Positions 25,622 to 34,827 of a stretch of 64,000 bases of DNA are shown one piece after another; the first letter of the stretch is position 1, and each line of letters opens with the position of its first letter. The DNA is from JAGIBJ01 sp032119795 (GTDB lineage: Bacteria; Actinomycetota; Thermoleophilia; Solirubrobacterales; Solirubrobacteraceae): contig JAUMFO010000013.1 in assembly GCA_032119795.1 (NCBI GenBank), forward strand, positions 124,001 through 188,000. Reading direction: 5' to 3'. The position numbers and the translations under genes are program-made. Under the pieces are notes generated by a model. That model had not been told where the DNA came from and did no database searches. It saw only the letters and a list, made by a program, of their open reading frames with translations.

Positions 25622-26503
25622 TCAGGTAGCGCCGGGCGTCCCGTCGGGCTCGCACTGCAGCGAGAAGGAGAACGCACCCTCGGTGCCGGCGCCGTCGGGA
25701 TCGAGCAGGCGGACGAACAGCTGCCCGGGCTGATCGCCGAAGTAGGTGTAGGCCGTCCCGCCGAGCGTCGCATCGACGGAGGTGATCGGCGTCGCGCTAT
25801 CTGGGTCGTCGACCATCTGCGACTGACGCGTGATGGTCACGGCGCACGCGCGGACCGACCGAGCGAACGTGAGCTTGTAGATCCGGTTGGCCCCGGAACT
25901 CAGCGCGGCGACCGTCGCTGGGGGTTCAGATGAGGCGACCACGTCGCCGCTTTGCTTCACGGAGCCCCACAGCTGGAAGGCCGGTTCGCCTGGGGCGCCG
26001 TCGTCGCCTTTGGGCCCAGCCGGGCCCTGCGCCCCGGTGGCACCCTTCGCGCCGACGTCGCCCTTCGGGCCCGCCACGCCGCTGAGACCTACGTCGCCCT
26101 TCGGGCCTGCAGGGCCGGTGCTACCCGGCGCACCGTTGGCGCCGGCAGCGCCTGCCGCTCCCGGCTCGCCCTTGGGCCCTGGCTCGCCCTGGGCGCCAGC
26201 GGGTCCCGCGGGCCCAACTTGGCCAACTGGGCCGGCCGGACCGGTGACCCCCGCGGGGCCCTGCGGGCCAACGTGGCCGCTCAACGCCGACCGTGCAGCG
26301 CGCGAAAGGTCAGACGGCCCGAGCGAGCCGTCCTTGACGTCCTTGCCCGTCAGCGAACTATCCCTGACCTCGTTGCCCGTGATCAGCGAGACGGCCCACG
26401 AGGCCTGGGTGAGGCCACCAGCGAGCAGCGCCACGATGGCGACGAAGAGGGCTGGGGACGTGCGCCTCGTGCGAGGCAAGCGCGCGGACGAGGGGAACCG
26501 CAT
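25622..26503 (-). CDS. Membrane-anchored collagen-like protein
   Basis: 293 residues from ATG 26503. A basic start and one hydrophobic helix (about 17-38) lead into an actinobacterial-type segment (LITGNEVRDSSLTGKDVKDG). Then come 33 uninterrupted Gly-X-Y triplets (residues 76-174) with many Pro and Lys-Gly-Asp/Glu pairs, expected to form a collagen triple helix. The C-terminal 115 residues form a beta-rich domain with two cysteines. It is probably a cell-surface or secreted trimer. Function unknown. It lies 10 bp after scpB on the same strand. Confidence 0.85.
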   Translation of the reverse strand: MRFPSSARLPRTRRTSPALFVAIVALLAGGLTQASWAVSLITGNEVRDSSLTGKDVKDGSLGPSDLSRAARSALSGHVGPQGPAGVTGPAGPVGQVGPAGPAGAQGEPGPKGEPGAAGAAGANGAPGSTGPAGPKGDVGLSGVAGPKGDVGAKGATGAQGPAGPKGDDGAPGEPAFQLWGSVKQSGDVVASSEPPATVAALSSGANRIYKLTFARSVRACAVTITRQSQMVDDPDSATPITSVDATLGGTAYTYFGDQPGQLFVRLLDPDGAGTEGAFSFSLQCEPDGTPGAT

Positions 26504-26513
26504 GGCCGCGAAC

Positions 26514-27368
26514 CTACTCGGAAGTAGGCTCGTGCGCCAGCGGAGAAGGATCCCCTGCAGCGCCCGCGGGCCCAGGCTGTGCACCCGATATATACCGGTC
26601 GCCCGGGAGGTCGACGTGCCCGGGATCGGCGCCGAGTTCGCGCGGCTCCGGCAGCTCCACGGCCGGTCCGCCGCCAGCGCCGCCGCTCCGCGCGCCACCC
26701 GCCCGGAGCAGGCGGTCACGCAGCTCGTCCTCCTCTGCCGGGTCCGGATCCCAGGTGGAGACGTCCGGCAGCGCAGCGAGCGAGTCCAGGCCGAACAGCC
26801 GCAGGAACAGCGGCGTCGTGCGGTACAGAATGGCGCCGAACTCTGAGCGCCCGGCCTCCTCGATCAGGCCGCGCTCCAGCAGCGTCGCGGTCGCCGAGTC
26901 GGCGGCCACGCCGCGAATCCGCGAGATTTCAGGTCGGGCGACGGGCTGCAGGTAGGCAACGATCGCGAGCGTCTCGGCCTGGGCAGCCGTCAGCGGCGGC
27001 ACGCGCTGCTTGCTGAGCAAGGCGCGAGCCGCCGGCTCACAGATCGGGTCGGTGGCGAAGCCGATCCCGCCCCCGACGCGCTTGAGAATCAGCCCACGTT
27101 CGCCGGGGGCGTAGTCGCGGTCGAGCTGGGCGATCGCCGCGTCGACGTCGTCTGCGGGCGCTCCGGTCGCGTCCACGATCCGCTCGACGGGCACCGGCTC
27201 GGGGCTGAGGAAGAGCAGGCCTTCGATGATCCGCGCGAGCGCCGGGATGTCATGTCCCTCGGTGCCTTCGGCGGCAGCCGCTGCCGCTTCCGCTTCACGC
27301 GCAGCGACCTCGCGCTCGCGGCGCAGGTCCCGCTCCCAGTCGTCGTCGCTTTCGAGCGTCTCGCTCAT
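26514..27368 (-). CDS. scpB: Segregation and condensation protein B
   Basis: 284 residues from ATG 27368. The kleisin-associated winged-helix pair is visible: ALARIIEGLLFLSPEPVPVERI, LTAAQAETLAIVAYLQPVARPEISRIRG and TTPLFLRLFGLDSLAALP. ScpB works with ScpA and SMC in chromosome condensation. An Arg/Glu/Ala-rich N-terminus of about 40 residues precedes the fold. The C-terminal 70 residues are low-complexity Gly/Pro/Ala and acidic. Start overlaps the scpA stop (ATGA). Confidence 0.95.
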   Translation of the reverse strand: MSETLESDDDWERDLRREREVAAREAEAAAAAAEGTEGHDIPALARIIEGLLFLSPEPVPVERIVDATGAPADDVDAAIAQLDRDYAPGERGLILKRVGGGIGFATDPICEPAARALLSKQRVPPLTAAQAETLAIVAYLQPVARPEISRIRGVAADSATATLLERGLIEEAGRSEFGAILYRTTPLFLRLFGLDSLAALPDVSTWDPDPAEEDELRDRLLRAGGARSGGAGGGPAVELPEPRELGADPGHVDLPGDRYISGAQPGPAGAAGDPSPLAHEPTSE

Positions 27369-28147
27369 GCCGCCTCCGCCGTTGCCGCCGTGGCCGTGGG
27401 CGTGGGCGTGGGCGTGTGAACGGTCTCGATCATGATTGGTCCGAGGGGTTCGTCCTGCTGCCACGTCGCCTCGCCGCGCTTGTGCAGTTCGAGCAGCGCC
27501 CAGAGCGTCACGGCGACAGTCACCCGGTCGGCGCCCTCAACGGCGTCGTCAAAGCTCAGCCGGCTCGCGCGCCGCAGCAGGCCGCGCAGGTGCGCCAGCC
27601 GCTGATCGACGGTGACCCGCGCGACGCCGACATGCCCCAGGTCGATCGTCTTGGGCATCCGCAACAGCTCACCAATCGCGCGACCCAGGCGCGCAGGCCG
27701 GTAGGCGCCAGCAGGGAGCTCGCCCGTCTGCGCATCGCGCAGGTGGCGGGGCAGACTCGCCTGGCGAAAGCGCATCCCCCACTCGCCGTCGAGCAGCTCG
27801 CGGAGGTGGTCGGCGGCCGACCGGTACCGCCGCGCCTCGAGCATCCGCCGGACGAGTTCCTCGGCAGCTTCCTCGGCGGGCATCTCGTCTTCCTCCTCGC
27901 CAGGCACGGGCGGGAGCATCAGCCGCGACTTGAGCTCCAGCAGCGCCGCGATGAGCACCAAGAACTCGGTGGCGGCGTCGAGGTCGAGTTCGCCGCGGGC
28001 CTGAAGGACGTCGAGGTACGTGACGATCACCTCGGCCAGCTGGATCTCGAGGAGGTCGACCTCGTCTCGAAGAATCAGCGAGAGGAGCAGGTCAAACGGC
28101 CCTGAGTAGCTCTCAAGGTCGAGCTCGATGTCGGCCAGAAAGGCCAC
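27365..28147 (-). CDS. scpA: Segregation and condensation protein A
   Basis: 260 residues. The kleisin N-domain begins IELDLESYSGPFDLLLSLI, and the C-terminal winged helix is RVTVAVTLWALLELHKRGE. It bridges SMC heads with ScpB. The last 20 residues are a Thr-Pro/Ala tail encoded by a short GTGGGC-type hexamer repeat (27391-27416) that overlaps the approach to the scpB start. Confidence 0.94.
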   Translation of the reverse strand: MAFLADIELDLESYSGPFDLLLSLILRDEVDLLEIQLAEVIVTYLDVLQARGELDLDAATEFLVLIAALLELKSRLMLPPVPGEEEDEMPAEEAAEELVRRMLEARRYRSAADHLRELLDGEWGMRFRQASLPRHLRDAQTGELPAGAYRPARLGRAIGELLRMPKTIDLGHVGVARVTVDQRLAHLRGLLRRASRLSFDDAVEGADRVTVAVTLWALLELHKRGEATWQQDEPLGPIMIETVHTPTPTPTATAATAEAA

Positions 28148-28156
28148 GTCGCCTGG

Positions 28157-29221
28157 TCAGCCTCGCCCAGGCACTGCGGCGCTGCGCGGCACGCCAACGC
28201 CGAGCGCCTCTCGCACGTCCGACAGGACCTCACTGGCGATCTCGCTGGCGCGCGCGGCGCCGACGGCCAGTGAAGCCTCCAGTGCAGCCTCGTCTGCGCG
28301 CAGCTCGGCGTAGCGCTCTCGCAGCGGAGCGAGCTCGGCGTCGACGGCCTCGAGCGCGGCGACCTTCAGATCGCCGTAACCGCGGGCGTCGGCCATCGAC
28401 GCGACGGCATCGTCGATCGAGATCCGCCGCGAGGCCGCGAGGATCTCAAGCAGGTTCGAGACGCCGGGCTTCTCCGCGCGATCGAACCGGATCTCGTTGC
28501 CGGAGTCGGTGACGGCCCGCTTGAACTTCTTCTCCAGCGCCTTGCCTTCGTCGAGCACGTAAACCGTGCCCTCGACGGAGCCGCTGGACGTCGACATCTT
28601 GCGCGTGGGGTCCTGCAAATCCATCACGCGTGCGCCGACCTGTGGAGTGCGCTGCTCGGGCACGATCAGCAGTCCGCGCTCGCCGCCCTCTCCGGAGCCC
28701 TGCTCGGGCGCAAAGCGGCGGTTCATGTCTCGGGCGGCGTCACGCATGAGTTCCAAGTGCTCGCGCTGGTCCTCACCGACCGGCACCTCGTCGGCGCGGT
28801 ACGCCAGCACGTCGGCAGCCATCAGCACCGGGTAGAACAGCAGCCCGGCGGAGACGAGTTCGCGCTGCGCCGCCGACTTGTCTCGGAACTGGTGCATCCG
28901 GGCCAGACGCCCGTTGGGAACGACGGACGACAGGAGCCACGTCAGCTCGGTGTGGGCCGGCACGTCGCTCTGGCGAAAGAGCATGCATTTGGCCGGGTCG
29001 AGCCCGGCGGCCAAGAGCACCGCGACGGTGTCGTACGTGCGGGCACGAAGCTCGGCAGGGTCGTAGGCCACCGTGATGGCGTGAAGGTCGACGACGCAGA
29101 AGAGCGCGTCGTCGCCGACGGCCTGCGCCCGCTCCTGTCCCTCCACGTATTGCCGGATGGCCCCGATGTAGTTCCCGAGGTGCTTCGTGCCGGTCGGCTG
29201 GATCCCGCTGAAGATGCGCAC
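28157..29221 (-). CDS. trpS: Tryptophanyl-tRNA synthetase
   Basis: 354 residues from GTG 29221. The opening is VRIFSGIQPTGTKHLGNYIG, carrying the HIGH-type signature (KHLGN). The KMSKS-type loop is RKMSTSSGS. Charges tRNA-Trp with tryptophan and ATP. Full length, with an Ala/Glu-rich C-terminus. Lies 9 bp upstream of scpA, so trpS-scpA-scpB form one transcript. The frame runs further upstream, but conservation starts at the GTG. Confidence 0.96.
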   Translation of the reverse strand: MRIFSGIQPTGTKHLGNYIGAIRQYVEGQERAQAVGDDALFCVVDLHAITVAYDPAELRARTYDTVAVLLAAGLDPAKCMLFRQSDVPAHTELTWLLSSVVPNGRLARMHQFRDKSAAQRELVSAGLLFYPVLMAADVLAYRADEVPVGEDQREHLELMRDAARDMNRRFAPEQGSGEGGERGLLIVPEQRTPQVGARVMDLQDPTRKMSTSSGSVEGTVYVLDEGKALEKKFKRAVTDSGNEIRFDRAEKPGVSNLLEILAASRRISIDDAVASMADARGYGDLKVAALEAVDAELAPLRERYAELRADEAALEASLAVGAARASEIASEVLSDVREALGVGVPRSAAVPGRG

Positions 29222-29318
29222 CGCGCAAGGATAGGCAGGCTGGCGGCGCGGCGCTGGCGCCCACCATGCCCGGGCGCGCCGCGATCCGTGCCCGGCGGCC
29301 CCTCGTAGCCTGATCACT

Positions 29319-29603
29319 ATGGCTCAAGCAACGTTCAACGGCGAGATCATCGCCGAGTCCGACGACACGATCCTCATTGAGGGCAACCACTACTTCCCGG
29401 CCAGCAGCGTCCGGTCGGAGTTTCTGGCGGACTCCGCGACCAACACCGTCTGCCCGTGGAAGGGAACCGCGTCCTACAAGACCGTCCAGGCTGGCGGTAG
29501 CGAGGCCGTCGATGGCGCCTGGTACTACCCAGAGCCCAAAGACGCCGCCTCTGAGATCGCCGGGTACTTCGCGTTCTGGAAGGGCGTCACGGTGACGGCG
29601 TGA
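29319..29603 (+). CDS. DUF427 family protein
   Basis: 94 residues. The sequence FNGEIIAESDDTILIEGNHYFP, then NTVCPWKGTASYKTV and AWYYPEPKDAA is the DUF427 domain, a small beta fold of unknown role. It is the first gene of a plus-strand pair with the ferritin-like gene 53 bp on. No Shine-Dalgarno before the ATG. Confidence 0.9.
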   Translation: MAQATFNGEIIAESDDTILIEGNHYFPASSVRSEFLADSATNTVCPWKGTASYKTVQAGGSEAVDGAWYYPEPKDAASEIAGYFAFWKGVTVTA

Positions 29604-29655
29604 TGCCTGGCGTCAACGCCGAACCATCCACCACTCACCGATAGAGGAGTACCCC

Positions 29656-30144
29656 ATGGCACCACTAAGCCACGGCATTCTCGCGCCGGCCAACGATGCC
29701 AAGCGCGAAGAGATCATCGAGCTGCTGACCACCGCGTACTGGATGGAGATCGAGACGGTGATGAGCTACATCGCCAACTCGGTCAACCCCGACGGCGTCC
29801 GCGCCGAGAAGGTGATCGAGTCGCTCCAGACCGACATCCAGGAGGAACTCGGTCACGCCCAGCAGTACGCCGAGCGCATCAAGGACCTCGGCGGCAGCGT
29901 CCCAGGATCCAAGGCGTTTACCGCCGTCCAGGACAGCCTGCAGCCGCCCGCCGACAGCGGCGACATCGTCCACGTGATCAAGGGCGTGATCGAGGCTGAA
30001 GAAGGCGCGATCGACCACTACAACCGAATCATCCAGGCGACCGATCTCGATCCCGTCACGCAGGACATGGTGACGACGATCCTCGCCGACGAGGAGGGGC
30101 ACCGGCGGCAGTTCGTCGGTTTCCTGAAGGAGTACGAGGGCTAG
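29656..30144 (+). CDS. Ferritin-like / bacterioferritin-like protein
   Basis: 162 residues with a clear GAGGAG ribosome site before the ATG. A four-helix bundle carrying the diiron ligands: TAYWMEIETVMSYIA (Glu, His-type pairing), IQEELGHAQQYAERI, EAEEGAIDHYNRI and LADEEGHRRQF. This is the ferritin-like domain of bacterioferritin/Dps-like oxidases, likely involved in iron storage or peroxide defence. The exact subfamily is uncertain. Its last 4 bp overlap the convergent histidine-kinase gene. Confidence 0.88.
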   Translation: MAPLSHGILAPANDAKREEIIELLTTAYWMEIETVMSYIANSVNPDGVRAEKVIESLQTDIQEELGHAQQYAERIKDLGGSVPGSKAFTAVQDSLQPPADSGDIVHVIKGVIEAEEGAIDHYNRIIQATDLDPVTQDMVTTILADEEGHRRQFVGFLKEYEG

Positions 30145-32687
30145 TCGGCCCGCGGGTGCTCGTGCGTGACGGGCACCTTCATCCAGAAGCGCGACCCATG
30201 GCCCTCGACGCTTTCCACCCCGACGTCGCCGCCGTGGGCTCGCGCGATCTCCCGCACGAGCGCGAGTCCGAGGCCCGTCCCGCCGATCTTGCGGGTCTTG
30301 ACGGTGTCGACCCGGTAGAAGCGATCAAAGACGCGACGCTGCTCGTCAGCCGGGATGCCGAGCCCCTCGTCGCGGACGGCAACGAGGACATCACCGTTAC
30401 GCCGCGAAGCCTCGACCGTCACCGGTCCACCCTCAGGGGAGTACTTGATCGCATTGGAGATCAGGTTTGCGACGGCGCGCCGCAGGTGGTCCTCGTCGCC
30501 TTCGACGACGAGCCCATCGGGCGCCTCGAGCCGCACCGGGTGGTCTTCGCTCTGGCGTGAGAAGAACTCGACCTGTTGCTTGAGCATTCCGCCGAGTTCG
30601 ACCTTGCCCATCCGCAGGTCCTCGTCGGACTGCTCCAGCCGCTGAATGTCTAGGAAGTCGCTGATCAGGCTTGAGAGGCGCGTGGCCTGCTGGTGGATCG
30701 TCTCCAAATACTCGTCACGCTCGGGCTTCTCGTAGTCGCGCGCCTTGAGGAGTTCAGCGAATCCAAGAATGGCGGAGAGCGGCGTGCGCAGCTCGTGCGA
30801 CACCGTCGACATGAGTTCGTCTTTGAGCGCCTCGGCACGGCGTTGCTCGGTGGTCTCGCGCAGCAAGAAGATCCGGCCGACCAGGCCACCTTCGGCCGTG
30901 CGGACCGGTGCCGTGAACCGACGCACCCAGCGGTGGGTATCGACGAGTTCGTACTCGTCGCTGTACTCGCCATCGGGGTCGGCAATGATCTCGCCCAGCC
31001 GGGCGAGGTAGGCGGCGGGATCGGCGGTGCGATTGGCGATGATCGTCGTCATCTTCGCCATGTCTTCGAAGGACTCCATCGGCTCGGTCTGGAACACCTC
31101 GCGCTCAAAGCGCTGCATCTCAGGGTTGTTCACCACCAGCTCGCCCGTCGGCGTGATCATGCGAATGGCATCACCGGTGGCGTCGAGGACTGCCCGGTGT
31201 ACGTCGGCCAGCCACCGCCGGCGCTCGGACTCGATCGCATTGTCGAACGCGACGGCAGCCTGCTCGCCGAGGTGCTCGGCGGCGGCGATCTCTCCAGGTC
31301 CGAACGGCTCGTCGAGGGCACGCCCCACGCTGAGCACGCCAACGACCCGGTCCCCATAGCGCAGCGGGACGTGAAGCTCGCGGCGCACCGGCACCGTCGA
31401 CCCAAACGACTCCAAACGCAGGTCGCCATCGCCGTGGATGCCCGCCAGCGTCCGCTCCTCCGTGAACGCCCGACCAGCCAAACCAGCGAGGCGGTCCTGC
31501 GACGCTGGCAGATCGTCAGCCGCCAGTCCGCGGAGTGCGACGAGCTGGGGCACCGTCGACTCCACGCCAGTCCGCGTGTAGACGGCGCCAACCTCGGCGC
31601 CGAGCATGTCGGCGGTGTGAGCCAACACGACCGCGGCGCGCTCGCGCAGCCCGCCGATGCGGCCAAGCTCGTCGGCAACCAGGGCAAAGAGCTGCGTGCG
31701 GGCGTGCGCGGCCTGGAGTGCCGCGGCGGTCTCCTCGAGTTCCTGCCCACGGTCCGCGAGCGCGTCGTTGGTTTCGGCTAGCTCATGCTGGCCAGCCTCG
31801 AGTTCGGCCGTTTGGGCTTCGAGCTCGACCGTCTGGCTCTCGAGCTCGACCGCCTGCTGCTCGAGCTCTTCGTTCTGGCGTTCTAGCTCGACGTGCTGTT
31901 CCTCGATCTCCGCGGCGTTGGCCGTCAACGACTCCCCCATGGCGTTGAAGGCGTCCGCAAGCTGGCCGACCTCGTCACGACTGGAGGCGTGGACGCGGAC
32001 GGAGAGGTCGCCAGCGCCGAGTGCAGCTGCGGCCTCGGCCGTCTGCTTGATCGGCGTAACGATCGTGCGCGCGAGATACACGAGGAGCCCGGCAAAGAGC
32101 AGCGCCGCGAACACACCGGCCGCGATCGCCAGCGTCTGGGCTGCGTCGGCGTGGCTGCCAGCATTCTCGGCGGTGGCTGCGGCGTCACGGCGCACGATCC
32201 CACTGAGCTCATTGAGTTCGTCCCGCAGCTGGTCGGCGCGGCGCTTGCCCGCGCCGGAGAGAATGATGTCCCGTCCTTCTGCTGGATCGGTCCGCAACGT
32301 CGACACGAGCGGGTTGGCGTACTCGTTGAGGTAGTCATTGCCGTTGACGGCAATGGCGTCGGCGAGCGTATGGGCGCGGTCATTCGGGAGCCGGGCGTTC
32401 GTCAACGCCGCCGTGTTCTCGGGCAGGTTGGTCTGAGCCGCGAGCAGCGGTTCGAGAAACACTTCGCGGCCCGTGAGGGCGAATCCGCGCACGCCCGTCT
32501 CGGCGTCGAGCACCAGCGTCTTGACGCGCTCGGCCGACGTCTGCGTCTGCTCGGCTGCTCTCGCCGCCTCGGACGCACGATCGAGTTCGCGGATCGCGAT
32601 CGAGAGCACGACGACGGCCGCGAGCAGCGCCGCCGCCACGAGCCCGACGACGAGCGACAGGCGACGCGTCAGCCCCATGCCGTTCAA
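30141..32687 (-). CDS. Sensor histidine kinase with CHASE3, HAMP, GAF and PAS domains
   Basis: 848 residues. Order: helix TM1 about 11-33; extracellular CHASE3-type domain about 40-185; TM2 about 187-207; HAMP about 208-260; a Glu/Gln-rich coiled coil about 260-335; GAF about 340-490; PAS about 505-620; HisKA with the phospho-His H631 in STVSHELRTPLSAILGF; and HATPase with NLISNAIKYSPEG, DEGLGIP and GGTGLGLAL. It is complete. It is the last gene of a four-gene operon and its ATG overlaps the cheR stop. The gene pairs naturally with the response regulator upstream. Confidence 0.95.
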   Translation of the reverse strand: MNGMGLTRRLSLVVGLVAAALLAAVVVLSIAIRELDRASEAARAAEQTQTSAERVKTLVLDAETGVRGFALTGREVFLEPLLAAQTNLPENTAALTNARLPNDRAHTLADAIAVNGNDYLNEYANPLVSTLRTDPAEGRDIILSGAGKRRADQLRDELNELSGIVRRDAAATAENAGSHADAAQTLAIAAGVFAALLFAGLLVYLARTIVTPIKQTAEAAAALGAGDLSVRVHASSRDEVGQLADAFNAMGESLTANAAEIEEQHVELERQNEELEQQAVELESQTVELEAQTAELEAGQHELAETNDALADRGQELEETAAALQAAHARTQLFALVADELGRIGGLRERAAVVLAHTADMLGAEVGAVYTRTGVESTVPQLVALRGLAADDLPASQDRLAGLAGRAFTEERTLAGIHGDGDLRLESFGSTVPVRRELHVPLRYGDRVVGVLSVGRALDEPFGPGEIAAAEHLGEQAAVAFDNAIESERRRWLADVHRAVLDATGDAIRMITPTGELVVNNPEMQRFEREVFQTEPMESFEDMAKMTTIIANRTADPAAYLARLGEIIADPDGEYSDEYELVDTHRWVRRFTAPVRTAEGGLVGRIFLLRETTEQRRAEALKDELMSTVSHELRTPLSAILGFAELLKARDYEKPERDEYLETIHQQATRLSSLISDFLDIQRLEQSDEDLRMGKVELGGMLKQQVEFFSRQSEDHPVRLEAPDGLVVEGDEDHLRRAVANLISNAIKYSPEGGPVTVEASRRNGDVLVAVRDEGLGIPADEQRRVFDRFYRVDTVKTRKIGGTGLGLALVREIARAHGGDVGVESVEGHGSRFWMKVPVTHEHPRAD

Positions 32688-33397
32688 CGCGGTTTGCGGT
32701 AGAGGTGCGGGGCGACCTGTTCGAGGCCCAGCGAAGCCGGGTTGGTGACCCGCTCGCTGCGGCCGAGCAGCAGCAGGCCGTTCGTCGCGAGTGCGTCCGC
32801 GAGTCTGGCGTGCAGCTCCGTTCGGGTCTGCGGCTCGAAGTAGATGGCGACGTTGCGGCAGAGAATCACGTGCCAGGGCCCCGGCGCTGCCGGAGCACTG
32901 GCCAAGTCGCGCACCTCAAAGACGGGTCGCACGTCGGTCGGCAACGTGTGCCCGGCAAGCACGCCGTGGTCGAGGCCCTCGCGAGCTCGGACGACGTTCT
33001 CCTGGAGCAGGTCGCTGCCGAGCAGCTGCGCCCGCCCCGCGGCGCGGAGGCGATCCAGCAGCACGGCCACGCTCCAGAGTTCCGCGCCGCTTGAGCATCC
33101 GGCCGACCAGACCCTGGGCCGTGGCGTCTGCCGGAGCCATCCCATGTGCCGTTCGAGGTGCTCGAACTGCTCGGCGTCACGGAAGAACCCGGTGACGGAG
33201 ATGGCAACCGATCGACGGAAGTCTTGGCGGATCCGTTCGTCCCGACGCATGGCCGACCCGAGGGACTCGACGTCGACAACTCCGACCTGCCCGAGTGCCC
33301 GTGCCACCCTGGCCTCGACGTGTGCCGAGCGAAAGGACCGTAGATCAAGATCGGCGGCGGAGGAGAGCACGCGCAGCTCCGCGGGAGTCATCGGCAT
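32684..33397 (-). CDS. cheR: CheR-type protein glutamate methyltransferase
   Basis: 237 residues, a full CheR: N-domain about 1-65, then SVTGFFRDAEQFEHLE and the SAM-binding block VWSAGCSSGAELWSVA (a variant of the usual GCSTGEEP), FEVRDLA, ILCRNVAIYFEP and LLLGRSE. It would methylate chemoreceptor glutamates. No receptor, CheB or CheA is in this window, so a non-chemotaxis role is possible. Start directly abuts the response-regulator stop (TAG|ATG); coupled to the kinase downstream by ATGA. Confidence 0.9.
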   Translation of the reverse strand: MPMTPAELRVLSSAADLDLRSFRSAHVEARVARALGQVGVVDVESLGSAMRRDERIRQDFRRSVAISVTGFFRDAEQFEHLERHMGWLRQTPRPRVWSAGCSSGAELWSVAVLLDRLRAAGRAQLLGSDLLQENVVRAREGLDHGVLAGHTLPTDVRPVFEVRDLASAPAAPGPWHVILCRNVAIYFEPQTRTELHARLADALATNGLLLLGRSERVTNPASLGLEQVAPHLYRKPR

Positions 33398-33778
33398 CTA
33401 CGACACCAGCGATGAGGGACCAAGCTTGTCTCGAACGGCATCCAGCAAGCGCAGCGGGGAGAACGGCTTCGTGACGTAGGCGTCGACGCCAACCTGCAAG
33501 GCAGCGTCACGATCAAACTCTTGCGCCCGCGCCGTGAGCATCACCACGGTGAGATCGCGGGTGCCCGGGTCGGCACGCAGCTTTCGGCAGACTTCCAGTC
33601 CCGAGAACCCGGGCATCGCCCAGTCAAGAAAGATCAGGTCAGGCTTATGCAGGCGCGCGAGTTCCAGCGCCTCGACGCCGTCGCTGGCTTCCAGGATGGT
33701 GAAGCGGCCGGTATCGAGGGTGACCCGAACGAGACTGCGCAGCGCTGCCTCGTCGTCGGCGATCAGGATCGTGTTCAC
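33398..33778 (-). CDS. Single-domain response regulator
   Basis: 126 residues from GTG 33778: receiver domain only. Acidic pocket D8/D9, phospho-acceptor D52 in LIFLDWAMPGFSG, T82 in VVMLTARA and K104 in AYVTKPF. There is no output domain, so it acts by binding a partner, like CheY or SpoIIAA-type relays. Its GTG overlaps the HD-GYP gene stop (GTGA). Confidence 0.93.
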   Translation of the reverse strand: MNTILIADDEAALRSLVRVTLDTGRFTILEASDGVEALELARLHKPDLIFLDWAMPGFSGLEVCRKLRADPGTRDLTVVMLTARAQEFDRDAALQVGVDAYVTKPFSPLRLLDAVRDKLGPSSLVS

Positions 33779-34827
33779 AGGACCGTTCCAGCCTGGAGCA
33801 TCGCTTGGATCTCGTTGGTGGGAAGCGACGTGAAGGTGGCCACGCACGCGGGGTCGAACTGGGTGCCCGACTGCGCCTTGATCTCGGCGATCGCGTCAGA
33901 CAGCGGGAGCCCAGCTCGGTAGGGACGGTCGCTCGTCATCGCATCGACGGTGTCGACAATGGCGAAGATCCGCGCGGCGATCGGAATCTCGTCGCCCCTC
34001 AGGTGGTTTGGGTAGCCGGCGCCGTCCCAACGCTCATGGTGGTGGCGCACCACGTCGAGCGCAGTGTCCAGAAACGGGACCGCCGCGAGGATCCGGGCGC
34101 CTGCGTCAGGGTGGTTCTGGATCTGAGCCCACTCATCGGCGTCGAGGTGGCCAGGCTTGTTGAGGACGGCATCCGGCACGGCGAGCTTGCCGATGTCGTG
34201 GAGCAGGAAGCCGTAGGCAAGCTGAGGGTCCTCAGCGGCCGCGCCGAGGTGGGCTTTGGCGAGCAACAGCCCGAGCTGGCAGACCCGCCGGATGTGGCCG
34301 CCGGTGGTGTCGTCCTTGGCCTCGACGGCAACGGCGAGCGCCTCAACCGTGGCGTGGTAGCTGGCTTCCAGATCGGCGAGACGGTGAAGCTCGCGGCCGT
34401 AGCTCTCCCGCACATCCCTCGCGTAGGCCTGGAGCTGCTCCTGGAGCTGGGTCCGCGCGGAGATATCGCGCGCGGCGATCGTGACGCCGAGCACCTCGCC
34501 TTCAGCGGAGATTGCCGGGCTCGTACAGACCGAGAGTTCGTACTTCACGCCGTCGGCACCGCGCCACACGCAGGGGGCGTCGAGGAGTGCTGCAGGGCCG
34601 GGGCCGATGCCCTTCCAGCGCTTGAGGCCGTCCCAGGGCGGTGGGACGGGCGGCGGATTGCCGATCACATCTCCGGCCTTCCAACCCAGGACCTGTTCGG
34701 CGCCGTGGGTCCACCGCGACACGTTGCCGTGCACGTCGACCTCGAAGGCGACCAGGAAGCGTCCCTGCTCAGCAGCACGCGACGACGTCCGCGGTGCGGA
34801 TGGCAAGACCTGCGTCCCCTGTCTCAA
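33775..34827 (-). CDS. PAS domain plus HD-GYP domain protein
   Basis: 350 residues from TTG 34827. A PAS domain (about 22-125) is followed by a coiled linker and an HD-GYP domain: H178 region, H210-D211 (LLHDIGKL), HPDAG, HHHERWDG and GYP at 271-273. HD-GYP domains hydrolyse cyclic di-GMP or related dinucleotides. TTG is the only start between an upstream in-frame stop and the domain. A GGGGGAA run lies about 6 nt before it. First gene of the operon with response regulator, cheR and histidine kinase. Confidence 0.9.
   Translation of the reverse strand: MRQGTQVLPSAPRTSSRAAEQGRFLVAFEVDVHGNVSRWTHGAEQVLGWKAGDVIGNPPPVPPPWDGLKRWKGIGPGPAALLDAPCVWRGADGVKYELSVCTSPAISAEGEVLGVTIAARDISARTQLQEQLQAYARDVRESYGRELHRLADLEASYHATVEALAVAVEAKDDTTGGHIRRVCQLGLLLAKAHLGAAAEDPQLAYGFLLHDIGKLAVPDAVLNKPGHLDADEWAQIQNHPDAGARILAAVPFLDTALDVVRHHHERWDGAGYPNHLRGDEIPIAARIFAIVDTVDAMTSDRPYRAGLPLSDAIAEIKAQSGTQFDPACVATFTSLPTNEIQAMLQAGTVL

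Noticed and set aside
27391..27416. A GTGGGC hexamer repeat near the scpA/scpB junction as a phase-variation switch.
   Set aside because: The unit is six bases, so length change stays in frame, and it only alters a low-complexity tail.
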